From NCBI GenBank assembly GCA_001805695.1, contig MHGT01000037.1, forward strand, positions 1 to 29,777: a DNA stretch of 29,777 nucleotides, read 5' to 3'. Below are positions 21,100 through 28,275 of this stretch, piece by piece. The notes beneath the pieces are model-generated. The model was given only the letters and a program-made list of their open reading frames with translations, was not told the DNA's origin and made no database searches. The DNA comes from Omnitrophica WOR_2 bacterium RIFCSPHIGHO2_02_FULL_67_20 (GTDB taxonomy: Bacteria > Omnitrophota > Gorgyraeia > Aquiviventales > Aquiviventaceae). Position 1 is the stretch's first letter, and the number at the start of each line of letters is the position of its first letter. Made by a program: the position numbers and the translations under genes.

Positions 21100-21537
21100 A
21101 TGTCCGACGCATCACACGAAGGCAACGGCCTCGTCCAGATGGAGGTCAGCAAGATCCGCATCGACGAGCGGCGGGGCGAACAGGTCGTCGTCCTGAAGGA
21201 GCGGGGCGGCAACCGCTTCCTGCCGATCATCATCGGGATCTCCGAGGTGACCGCCATCAAGATGAAAATCACCGGCATCCAGCCGCCGCGGCCGCTGACC
21301 CACGACCTCTTGAAGGAGACCATTACCCAGCTCGGGGCGACGCTCCAGCGGATCGTCATCACGAAGCTGGAGTTCAATACGTTCTTCGCGAAGCTCGTCC
21401 TGCAGACCCGCGACGGCCAGGTCCGCGAGGTGGATGCCCGCCCGTCCGACAGCATCGCCGTGGCACTGCGCTCCGAAGCGCCTATCTTCGTGTCCGAAGA
21501 GGTCTTGAACCAGGTCGCCTCGAGCTACGGGCTCTAA
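21100..21537 (+). CDS. Bifunctional nuclease family protein (DUF151/BFN)
   Basis: This 145-residue cytoplasmic protein is a single BFN domain. Conserved segments visible are VVLKERGGNRFLPIIIG (about 26-42), RPLTHDLLKETI (about 64-75) and the signature VDARPSDSIAVALR (about 111-124). Plant relatives have been reported to have both RNase and DNase activity; in bacteria the role is poorly defined. The start at ATG 21100 has GAGGGAG upstream. It is followed by a 27-base tandem repeat and a phosphatase gene on the same strand, possibly co-transcribed. Assignment to the family is firm; function in this organism is not. Confidence 0.92.
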   Translation: MSDASHEGNGLVQMEVSKIRIDERRGEQVVVLKERGGNRFLPIIIGISEVTAIKMKITGIQPPRPLTHDLLKETITQLGATLQRIVITKLEFNTFFAKLVLQTRDGQVREVDARPSDSIAVALRSEAPIFVSEEVLNQVASSYGL

Positions 21538-21550
21538 CCCCCTTCCTTCC

Positions 21551-21640
21551 GGTATCAGATACCATCTGGATGAGGCATTCCGCCCGAAAAGGGTATCTGA
21601 TACCGGCCATGAGAAAAGAGTATCTGATACCGGCCATGAA
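21551..21640. repeat. Palindrome GGTATCAGATACC (three copies) with 27-bp tandem duplication
   Basis: GGTATCAGATACC at 21551-21563 is followed by its complement form GGTATCTGATACC at 21592-21604 and AGTATCTGATACC at 21619-21631. The last two lie in a near-perfect 27-base tandem repeat, each copy ending CCGGCCATGA. The unit is a multiple of three and each copy brings its own in-frame ATG (21609 and 21636) for the phosphatase gene. Confidence 0.8.
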
Positions 21641-22280
21641 GCGACTCTACCTCGTCCGCCACGCCCAGACCGCCTGGAATGAGGAGAACCGCATTCAGGG
21701 CCGATCCGACCAGCCGCTCAACGGCGTCGGCCGGACCCAGGCCCAGCGGCTGGGCGTGCGCTTTGCGTCCCGCCACGTGGCGGGCATCTTCACGAGCCAT
21801 CTCGTGCGCAGTCGCGCCACCGCCGAGGCGATCGCCGACGGGAACGGCCACGGCGCCGCACCCGTCATCGAGACGAACCTGGCGGAGATGCACCTGGGCG
21901 CCTGGGAAGGGCTGACTCCCGCCGAGGTGGACGCGCGGTTCGGCAATGCCTACCAGCAGTGGCGGCAGAGCCCGTCGAGCGTGCGCATCCCTGACGCGGA
22001 GCCGATGAGCGCGTTTCGTGCGCGGGTGCGCCGGATCTTCAGCAGGCTCACCGGGCAGATGGGGCAGGAGGAATACGTGGTGGTGTCACACGGCGGGGTC
22101 ATTGCGGCGGTGCTGGCGGATGTGCTCGGGGCCGACTACGACCGGCTGCTGCGCCGGCTGCGGCTCGACAACGCCGGGGTCACCGCCATCGAGCTGGACG
22201 CGCCCACCCCGCACGTCCTGTGGGTCAACTCCACGACCCACCTGGATCCAGCGCCCCCGGTGCCGAGCACGTGGTTCTAA
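21636..22280 (+). CDS. Histidine phosphatase family protein (phosphoglycerate-mutase-like)
   Basis: The 214-residue member of the branch-1 histidine phosphatases has the catalytic RHA with nucleophile H9 (LYLVRHAQTAWNEENR), a TSHLVRSRATAEAI segment with the second conserved Arg, the acid ELHLGAWEG-like segment (EMHLGAWEG, about 87-95), and the second His in VVVSHGGVIAAVL (about 148-160). The family covers phosphoglycerate mutases, cobalamin-pathway CobC and general phosphatases; nothing here picks one with certainty. CobC is an attractive option in a window with B12 genes, but the adjacent genes do not support it. I chose ATG 21636, with upstream in-frame ATGs at 21609 and 21570 made by a tandem repeat. 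No clear Shine-Dalgarno sequence is seen. Confidence 0.88.
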   Translation: MKRLYLVRHAQTAWNEENRIQGRSDQPLNGVGRTQAQRLGVRFASRHVAGIFTSHLVRSRATAEAIADGNGHGAAPVIETNLAEMHLGAWEGLTPAEVDARFGNAYQQWRQSPSSVRIPDAEPMSAFRARVRRIFSRLTGQMGQEEYVVVSHGGVIAAVLADVLGADYDRLLRRLRLDNAGVTAIELDAPTPHVLWVNSTTHLDPAPPVPSTWF

Positions 22281-22289
22281 CGGGTCGTG

Positions 22290-22376
22290 TCTTATTTTCG
22301 CCGATTTCGCAGATTGTGAGATGATTTCACCGATGGATCTATCGGCGAAATCAAGACCCAATCTGTGAAATCACCC
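22290..22376. repeat. Palindromic intergenic repeat flanking the deacylase gene (copy 1)
   Basis: TTTTCGCCGATTTCGCAGATTG at the left is answered by ATCGGCGAAATC and AATCTGTGAAATC at the right. The 14-base word GATTGTGAGATGAT (22312-22325) occurs as an exact reverse complement at 23149-23162, on the other side of the neighbouring gene. Confidence 0.75.
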
Positions 22377-22392
22377 CAGATTCACTACCTTC

Positions 22393-22992
22393 CTAACGGC
22401 GCGCCTTGCGTTTCGCGCCGGGCTTCCGGGCGGCCGGCCGCGTGCGTCCGGCTAATCGAGCGGGCTTCTTGCCCCCCCGCGCCTGCTGCTTCCCCGCCGC
22501 TTTCTTCTTTTTCGCCGGTCCGCCGATGGGCTGGCCGAAGGCCCCGGTCTTTGGCTTGACCAGTGCGGCAAAGTCCCGGTAGCGCATCGTGATCGTGTCG
22601 GCGTGCGTGCCGCCGTTGAAGACGATCTCCTCCGACTCGCTCAGCGTCTTGTCCACGACCACGGGGACCTGGTAGAGGTTCCCGAAGGGGGACATGGCGC
22701 CCACCTCCACATCCGGGAATCGCTCCTTGATGTCCGCCTCCTTGCCCAGCGAGAGCGACTTCACGCCGAGGATGCCCTTCAATGTCTTGAAGTGGATGAG
22801 TTGGACGGCCGGCAGGACGGCGAGGACCGGCCCGCGGTCGGTCTTGACCAGGACGCATTTGGCCAGGTGGCGGCCTGAGACGTGCTGGGCCGCGGCGATC
22901 TCCTGCGCGGTGTACACGATCGGGTGCCGCGCCGTCGTATAGCTGACCCTGGACGCTTGAAGGAATGCCTTGAGCCGCTCGGAAATCGCCAT
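22393..22992 (-). CDS. YbaK/ProRS-type aminoacyl-tRNA deacylase with basic tail
   Basis: The 199-residue protein has a YbaK-like editing domain (about 1-150) that removes wrongly attached amino acids from tRNA. The recognisable core includes RHPIVYTAQEIAAAQHVSG, the conserved lysine region KCVLVKTDRGPVLAVLPA, and GAMSPFGNLYQVPVVVD, which suits the family's glycine-rich active-site loop. It ends in about 45 residues very rich in Lys, Arg, Ala and Gly (GGPAKKKKAAGKQQARGGK and onward), probably an RNA- or DNA-binding tail. The start is ATG 22992, preceded by AGGAGGGG; longer in-frame starts are less likely. It is a lone gene between inverted copies of an intergenic repeat. Substrate specificity cannot be read from the sequence. 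Confidence 0.88.
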   Translation of the reverse strand: MAISERLKAFLQASRVSYTTARHPIVYTAQEIAAAQHVSGRHLAKCVLVKTDRGPVLAVLPAVQLIHFKTLKGILGVKSLSLGKEADIKERFPDVEVGAMSPFGNLYQVPVVVDKTLSESEEIVFNGGTHADTITMRYRDFAALVKPKTGAFGQPIGGPAKKKKAAGKQQARGGKKPARLAGRTRPAARKPGAKRKARR

Positions 22993-23096
22993 CCGCCCCT
23001 CCTGCTGTTGGTTGTCCCGGTTCCGTGTTCCGCCCGTATGGTAACGCAACAGGTCGGCGTTGACAACTCCTGCAAGCGGGTGGTGCCTTAATTTGG

Positions 23097-23176
23097 TGTG
23101 ATTTCGCAGATTTTGGAACGTTTTCGCCGATAAAGCCTTATCTGCGTAATCATCTCACAATCGGCGAAATCTAAAT
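23097..23176. repeat. Palindromic intergenic repeat flanking the deacylase gene (copy 2)
   Basis: TGATTTCGCAGATTTTGG and TTTTCGCCGATAAAG at the left, with ATCTGCGTAATCATC and AATCGGCGAAATC at the right. It is the inverted counterpart of the repeat at 22290-22376, sharing an exact 14-base core in opposite orientation. Confidence 0.75.
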
Positions 23177-23244
23177 TCAGGCACTACCTGCAAGCGGTGC
23201 GACTAGCGCTGGCTTCGTTTACCAGGTAGAATTGGTGACGGCCC

Positions 23245-24615
23245 ATGCGATTTCTTAAGGGACTCTTCTGGGTGCTGTTGGCGGTCGCCATCGTGGCCAT
23301 CGCCGTCTACCTGACGGGCGAGCTCGCCCTCTCCGACCGGCTCACCAACTTCTATCTCCTCGTGCAGGCGTGGCTGCCGCTCACGCTCGCCTTCGACCAG
23401 TTCCTCGTCGCCCTGACCGTCGCCTGCGTCCTCCTGGTCCTCCTCATTCTCCTCGGCTGCACCGGGCTCGTCCTGGCCATCTCCGCGAGCCGCCAGCAGC
23501 AGGTCAACGCGGCGCTCGCCGCCCGGCAGGAAACCGACCGCGTTACGGAGCACCACCGGCGACAGTACGAGCACCTGCGGACCATGGCCCAGGCGCTCAC
23601 CAAGCAGCTCGACAAGCGGGTCCTCGTGCAGGGCATCATCGAAGCGGCCAGCCGGATGACGAGCGTCCTGCAGGCCAACACGGTGGTGTCGCTCTGGCTG
23701 GTGCACTTTGAGACGGACGCCATCCGCTTCGAGCGGGGGTTCTACTGCGACGAGGCGCTGTTCGCGCAGACGGAGTTCCAGCCGACGGACCAGCCGTTCT
23801 CGCAGGTCATCTCGACCCAGCAGCCGTGGATCGCCGAGACCGGCATCGACGGCCTGGCGTTCCTCCGGCGCGAGAAGCTCCAGCAGCTTGGCGGAGCCAC
23901 CAGGGCGATGATGGTGCCGCTGATCATCGAGAACGCCATCCTCGGCTACCTGATGCTGTTCTGCCATCCCGAGGTCCTCAAGAGCTACGAAGCGCAGCAG
24001 GCCTTCTATGGTGCGTTGTGGAGCGAGCTCTCGCTGGCGCTGGCCATTGCGGTGCAGGGCGAGGTCGCGATTCTCGACCGCTTGACCGGCGTCCACAACC
24101 GGGAGTACTTCATGAAACGCCTCATCCAGGAGCTCGAGCGGGCCAATCGCTACCGGCTGCCCCTGTCGCTCCTGATGATCGACATCGATAACTTCAAACT
24201 CGTCAACGACATGCTCGGGCACCCGCAGGGCGATGCGGTGCTCAAGATCATCTCCAAGCTCCTCAAGAAATCGGTGCGGGTGATCGACCTGGTCGGCCGC
24301 TACGGCGGCGAGGAGTTCGTCGTCATGCTGCCCGAGACCGGGTTCGGGGAGGAGGCCGCGGGCCGCGCCGGCGGAGCCGCCCATGTGGCCGAGCGGATCC
24401 GCCAGGCGGTGGACGACGAGTTCCGGGGCCTGCAGAAGCCGCTGAACCTCACCGTCAGCGTGGGCGTCGTCTGCCGGCGTTTTCCCGAAGACCGCGAACA
24501 CGACTACCAGGAGCTGATCCGTCTGGCGGACGAGCAGCTCTACAAGGCCAAGACGACCGGCAAAAACAAGGTGTGCATCCACTTGCCGGACAGCGCCCAG
24601 CCCGTGCCCGGATGA
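23245..24615 (+). CDS. Diguanylate cyclase with GAF sensor domain
   Basis: The 456-residue c-di-GMP synthase has two N-terminal membrane helices (about 5-24 and 52-80), a helical linker, a GAF-like domain (about 115-268) and a GGDEF domain (about 275-450). Active-site motif GGEEF is at 354-358 (GRYGGEEFVVMLPE), with the I-site R345-VI-D348 exactly five residues before it, so activity with product feedback is expected. A Gly/Ala-rich insertion (EEAAGRAGGAAHV, about 370-382) after the active site is unusual. The stop is one base before the ATG of the peptidase gene, so the two are likely co-transcribed. A third GGDEF protein in this window points to a c-di-GMP-rich genome. Confidence 0.93.
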   Translation: MRFLKGLFWVLLAVAIVAIAVYLTGELALSDRLTNFYLLVQAWLPLTLAFDQFLVALTVACVLLVLLILLGCTGLVLAISASRQQQVNAALAARQETDRVTEHHRRQYEHLRTMAQALTKQLDKRVLVQGIIEAASRMTSVLQANTVVSLWLVHFETDAIRFERGFYCDEALFAQTEFQPTDQPFSQVISTQQPWIAETGIDGLAFLRREKLQQLGGATRAMMVPLIIENAILGYLMLFCHPEVLKSYEAQQAFYGALWSELSLALAIAVQGEVAILDRLTGVHNREYFMKRLIQELERANRYRLPLSLLMIDIDNFKLVNDMLGHPQGDAVLKIISKLLKKSVRVIDLVGRYGGEEFVVMLPETGFGEEAAGRAGGAAHVAERIRQAVDDEFRGLQKPLNLTVSVGVVCRRFPEDREHDYQELIRLADEQLYKAKTTGKNKVCIHLPDSAQPVPG

Positions 24616-24616
24616 T

Positions 24617-25174
24617 ATGATCCGCCGGCGGTGGATGGGTGCAATTCTCCTGGCCGGCGCCGGCGTGGCGGGGGCGTTCCAGGCGCCGTACATCAACTGG
24701 AAGCCGGTGGTACTACCGCTGGACGCGCGTCCTCTCGTCATCCGGCAGGATGCGAAAGGGGACGGGCGGTTTCAGGCCCCGCGCAACGGCAACCGGAAAC
24801 ATCGGGGCGTGGACCTGGCCGCCGAGCTCCAGAGTCCGGTGCGCGCGATCCGCAGCGGCTGGGTGCGCGAGGCGCGATTCCACCGGGGATTGGGCTGGTT
24901 CGTGGAGCTGGAGCACGGCGGCGGGCTGCGGAGCCTCTACGCGCACCTGCACGAGACCCGTGTCGCCCCGGGCATGCGGGTGCGGCAGGGGGACGTGATC
25001 GGCGCCGTCGGCAAGACGGGCAACGCCCGGCACGCCTGGATCATTCCCCATCTGCATCTGGAAGTGCACAAGGACGGCGCGCCCATCGATCCCCAGACGC
25101 TCGGCGTGGAGTTCGCGCAAGCCCACCCTCTACTACCGGCCGGAGCCGCTTCGGATGGACGTGGCGGAGAGTAG
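24617..25174 (+). CDS. M23 family (LytM-type) metallopeptidase
   Basis: Peptidoglycan endopeptidase-like protein of 185 residues. It has a short signal or membrane anchor (about 1-21) and an M23 domain with the zinc ligands H62 and D66 (KHRGVDLAAE) and H147 in the HLHLEV motif (145-150); H110 (SLYAHLHE) is the second catalytic-site His. All residues expected of an active enzyme are present. It is a short member without coiled coil or LysM domain. The 3' end overlaps the pgeF start by 20 bases, implying translational coupling; both products relate to peptidoglycan. ATG 24617 lies one base after the cyclase stop. Confidence 0.9.
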   Translation: MIRRRWMGAILLAGAGVAGAFQAPYINWKPVVLPLDARPLVIRQDAKGDGRFQAPRNGNRKHRGVDLAAELQSPVRAIRSGWVREARFHRGLGWFVELEHGGGLRSLYAHLHETRVAPGMRVRQGDVIGAVGKTGNARHAWIIPHLHLEVHKDGAPIDPQTLGVEFAQAHPLLPAGAASDGRGGE

Positions 25175-25856
25175 CGCGCGTCTGCGGGAGGCGCGCAGCG
25201 GCGCCTGGTGGTTCGCGCGCTGGCCGTCGCCGTCCATTGCGGCCGGCTTCACCGATCGCTCGTGCGAGCCGTCACAGCTGCTGGCCGCCGTGCGGACCCC
25301 CGTGGCGGCGTCGGCCGAGCAGGTGCACGGCAGCAGCGTGGCGGTCGTGGGCTCGCGCCGGGGGCGGAGCCCCATCCCGGGCGCCGACGCCCTCGTGACC
25401 AACGTGCCCGGCGTCGCGCTCCTCGTCCGGACGGCGGACTGCCTGCCGGTGTTCTTCGCGGACCCGGCGCGCCGGGCCGTCGGGCTGGCGCATGCGGGAT
25501 GGCGCGGACTGGCGGCGGGCCTGCCCGCGCGGGTCGTCGCCGCGATGCGCCGGGCGTACCGCACCCCGCCCGGCGAGCTGGCGGTGGCGATCGGACCGGC
25601 GATCCGGGCGTGCTGTTATGAGGTGGGGCCGGAATTTGAGGCCCGGTTCGGGCCGTTTGTCCAGACGCGCGGAAGCCGCCGCACGTGCGACCTCATCGGC
25701 GCGGCGGTGGAGCAGCTGCGGCGCTGCGGCGTCCGGCCCGAGCGGATCGTCGACAGCCGGGCGTGCACCGCCTGCGACACGCAGCGTTGGTTCTCGCTGC
25801 GCCGCGAGGGGCCGTCCACCGGGCGCCTGACATCGATGATCGTGGTGCGGCCGTAA
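25155..25856 (+). CDS. pgeF: Laccase-domain protein PgeF (YfiH family)
   Basis: The 233-residue YfiH/PgeF-type protein has the metal-site residues H58 (EQVHG), C96 (TADCLPVFF) and H113 (GLAHAGWRG), then IGPAIRACCYEVG and the C-terminal CTACDTQRWFSLRREG. E. coli PgeF has been linked to editing wrong residues out of peptidoglycan precursors, and other members act on purine nucleosides. Which applies here is unproven, but the 20-base overlap with a peptidoglycan peptidase gene favours a cell-wall role. The start is ATG 25155. The stop lies one base before the start of the transporter gene. Confidence 0.9.
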   Translation: MDVAESSARLREARSGAWWFARWPSPSIAAGFTDRSCEPSQLLAAVRTPVAASAEQVHGSSVAVVGSRRGRSPIPGADALVTNVPGVALLVRTADCLPVFFADPARRAVGLAHAGWRGLAAGLPARVVAAMRRAYRTPPGELAVAIGPAIRACCYEVGPEFEARFGPFVQTRGSRRTCDLIGAAVEQLRRCGVRPERIVDSRACTACDTQRWFSLRREGPSTGRLTSMIVVRP

Positions 25857-25857
25857 C

Positions 25858-28275
25858 ATGCATCGCGCGATCGGCTACATCTCGAAGCGATTCGTCCAGG
25901 TCCGCCCAGGGGAAGGGCAGAAGGTCTTCCTGACCTTTCTCTATTTCTTCCTGATCATCACCTCCTACTACCTCATCAAGCCGGTCAGCCGTTCCCTCGT
26001 GCTGGGCGACCTCGGATCCCGGGTCGTGCCCTACGTGGACCTCGTGTCGGCGATCCTGATGGGGCCCATCGTGGCCGTCTTCGCCAAACTCGTCGACCGC
26101 GTGCCGAAGGCCCGTCTCGTCAGCGGCTCGTTCTGGGCGGTGGCGGGCATCCTGCTGGTCTTCTGGAGGCTGCTCGCCCACCCCATCCCGTGGCTCGCCG
26201 GAGCCTTCTACGTCTGGGTCAACATCTTTTCGGTGCTGGTCGTCACGCTCTTCTGGCTCGTGGCCAACGACCTCTACCGCCCCCGGGAGGCGAAGCGGCT
26301 CTTCGGATTCATCGGCTCCGGCGGCATCCTGGGCGGCATCGTCGGCTCGTCCATCGCCGCCGTCGGCGCGCAGCTCATCGGGACCGAACAGCTCTTGCTG
26401 CTCGCCGCGGCGGTGCTGGTCGGCTGCTGGCTGGTGGTTCGTCGGCTCTGGACGCTTGTGCCGGAGCCGGTCACGCCTTCGGCGGACCCCGCCGCAGGCG
26501 GGGCGGCCAGGGAGCCGCGGCCGATGGACGGGCGGCGGGAGACGTTCCTCTCCAACCCCGGCGGCTTCGTCCGGCTGCTCCTGCAGTCCCGCTACCTCCT
26601 GCTGCTCGTCATCATGGTCGGCCTCAACAAGCTCATCGCCACGCTCATGTACTACCAGCTCAACCCGTTCATCGAGGCGACGTTCCCCGGCCAGGACGCG
26701 AAGACCACGTTCACGAGCGTGTTCTTCGGCGGTATGAACGTCATCGCGTTCATCGTCCAGTTCTTCTGCACGAGCCTCATCCTGCGCCGCTGGGGCTTCT
26801 CGGTCGCGCTCTTCGCCCTGCCGCTGGGCCTGCTGGCCGGCTCGACGGCGCTGCTCGTGGCCCCCGCCTTCTGGGTGGCCGCGGTGACGGAGCTCTATGA
26901 CGGCTCGCTCAACTATTCGCTCCAGCAGACGACGAAGGAGATGCTGTATCTGCCGATCAACCGCTCGATCCGGTACAAAGTGAAGCCGTTCATCGACATG
27001 GTGGTGTTCCGGTTCGGGAAGGGCATTGCCGCGCTCATCGGGATCGTCCTGTTGGACCGGATGGGCATGCCGGCCCGGTATCTGAGCCTGATCGCCCTCC
27101 CGCTCTTGATGGCCTGGATCGTGGCGGCGGTTTGGCTGCGGCGGGATTATGTGGCGCGGATCCGGACGATCCTCCAGGCTCACGCCGTGTCGCGCCGCCA
27201 GCGCCTGCAGCCCTCCCCGGCCGCGCCGGCAGGGGAGGGACGCGACTCGCTGAGCATGGCCGAGACGGCGATCCTCCTCGAGGGCATGCGGGCAGCACCC
27301 CCGCCTCCGCCCGGAGAGACGAGCGCGTCCCCGGAGCCGTTCGGGGCGCTGATGGACGGCCAGCCGTCCTCCAGGAAGCTGGTACTCCTCGACCGCCTCG
27401 TCGGGACGGCCGGGCCGGCCTCCGCCCACGGCAAAGCGCTCCTGGAGGAGCTCGCCGCCTACGAGCTGCGCGTGACGGATTCGGCGGAGATGGAGCACGG
27501 ATTCCAGCGGCTGAAGTCCATCATCGGCGATCAGCAAGAGCCGATGGCCACGCGGCGCCAGGCGATCCGGGTGCTGGCCCGGACCGGGGACCAGGCCGCG
27601 GTCGACTACCTCTTCGGCGTCGTGACGGTCGAGTCCGACGCGATCCTCCGGCAGGAAGCGGTGCGGGGGATGGTCCGCCTGCGCATCCGGGGAGGCCGGT
27701 TGGAGTTTCCCGTGCAGCTGATCCGGCGGCAGATTGCGTCGGAAGTCGCCAACCACCAGCAGATCGTGCACGTCGCCCAGATCTACCGCCAGCACCACCG
27801 GGGGCCGGTGCCGGCCGACGACGCGCTCCTCGCGCTGCTGCGCGTCCTCATGGAGGAGTCGGTGGAGCAGATCTTCCGCCTGCTCATGCTGCTCTACCGT
27901 CCGGAGGACATCCACCTCGTCTATGAGCAGCTGCGGGTACCCGACGGCTACGTGCGGGCCGACGCCATCGAGCTGCTGGACAACCTCGTGGATGCGCCGA
28001 TGCGCCCCATCATCTTTCCGATCCTCGACGAGGACCGTTTTCTCGCGGCGCTGGAGGAGCTCGCCGGCGCCACGCATGAGCCGACCACCGCCTACCGCCT
28101 CCTCCAGGGCGCCATCTGGGACCACAACTGCTGGCTCAGCGTGACGACCCTGTGCGCCGTCGGCAAGCTGCGGCTGACCACCATGCGGCAGGAGCTGGAG
28201 CGGGCCTCCCGCAACTCGACGCCGCTCATCGCCGCCGCGGCCAAGGTGGCGCTCCACCTGGCCACGCTGCCGTGA
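25858..28275 (+). CDS. ATP/ADP translocase-like (NTT/Tlc) transporter with HEAT-like C-terminal domain
   Basis: The 805-residue protein has about twelve membrane helices in the first 440 residues, consistent with the Tlc/Npt nucleotide-transporter superfamily: KVFLTFLYFFLIITSYYLIK, then KPVSRSLVLGDLG, FWLVANDLYRPREAKRLFGF and LNYSLQQTTKEMLYLPIN. A long soluble region follows (about 450-805) with helical pairs typical of HEAT repeats (ELAAYELRVTD, DQAAVDYLFGVVTVE, RQEAVRGMVRLRI). Intracellular bacteria use the core family to swap ATP for ADP; HEAT-fused versions in free-living bacteria have unknown substrate. It starts one base after pgeF, without a clear ribosome site. Its TGA stop overlaps a possible GTG start of the kinase-like lipoprotein gene. 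Confidence 0.88.
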   Translation: MHRAIGYISKRFVQVRPGEGQKVFLTFLYFFLIITSYYLIKPVSRSLVLGDLGSRVVPYVDLVSAILMGPIVAVFAKLVDRVPKARLVSGSFWAVAGILLVFWRLLAHPIPWLAGAFYVWVNIFSVLVVTLFWLVANDLYRPREAKRLFGFIGSGGILGGIVGSSIAAVGAQLIGTEQLLLLAAAVLVGCWLVVRRLWTLVPEPVTPSADPAAGGAAREPRPMDGRRETFLSNPGGFVRLLLQSRYLLLLVIMVGLNKLIATLMYYQLNPFIEATFPGQDAKTTFTSVFFGGMNVIAFIVQFFCTSLILRRWGFSVALFALPLGLLAGSTALLVAPAFWVAAVTELYDGSLNYSLQQTTKEMLYLPINRSIRYKVKPFIDMVVFRFGKGIAALIGIVLLDRMGMPARYLSLIALPLLMAWIVAAVWLRRDYVARIRTILQAHAVSRRQRLQPSPAAPAGEGRDSLSMAETAILLEGMRAAPPPPPGETSASPEPFGALMDGQPSSRKLVLLDRLVGTAGPASAHGKALLEELAAYELRVTDSAEMEHGFQRLKSIIGDQQEPMATRRQAIRVLARTGDQAAVDYLFGVVTVESDAILRQEAVRGMVRLRIRGGRLEFPVQLIRRQIASEVANHQQIVHVAQIYRQHHRGPVPADDALLALLRVLMEESVEQIFRLLMLLYRPEDIHLVYEQLRVPDGYVRADAIELLDNLVDAPMRPIIFPILDEDRFLAALEELAGATHEPTTAYRLLQGAIWDHNCWLSVTTLCAVGKLRLTTMRQELERASRNSTPLIAAAAKVALHLATLP

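Noticed and set aside
21551..21640. Short CRISPR-like array
   Set aside because: Only three palindromes with unequal spacing and no unique spacers; two lie in a simple 27-base tandem duplication.
23203..24741. 512-codon open frame on the - strand
   Set aside because: It mirrors the GAF-GGDEF gene; no recognisable motif, composition of a shadow frame.
25693..28257. 854-codon open frame on the - strand
   Set aside because: It is antisense to pgeF and the translocase, with Arg/Gly/His/Asp-rich low-complexity sequence typical of shadow frames in GC-rich DNA. The + strand has clear family motifs.
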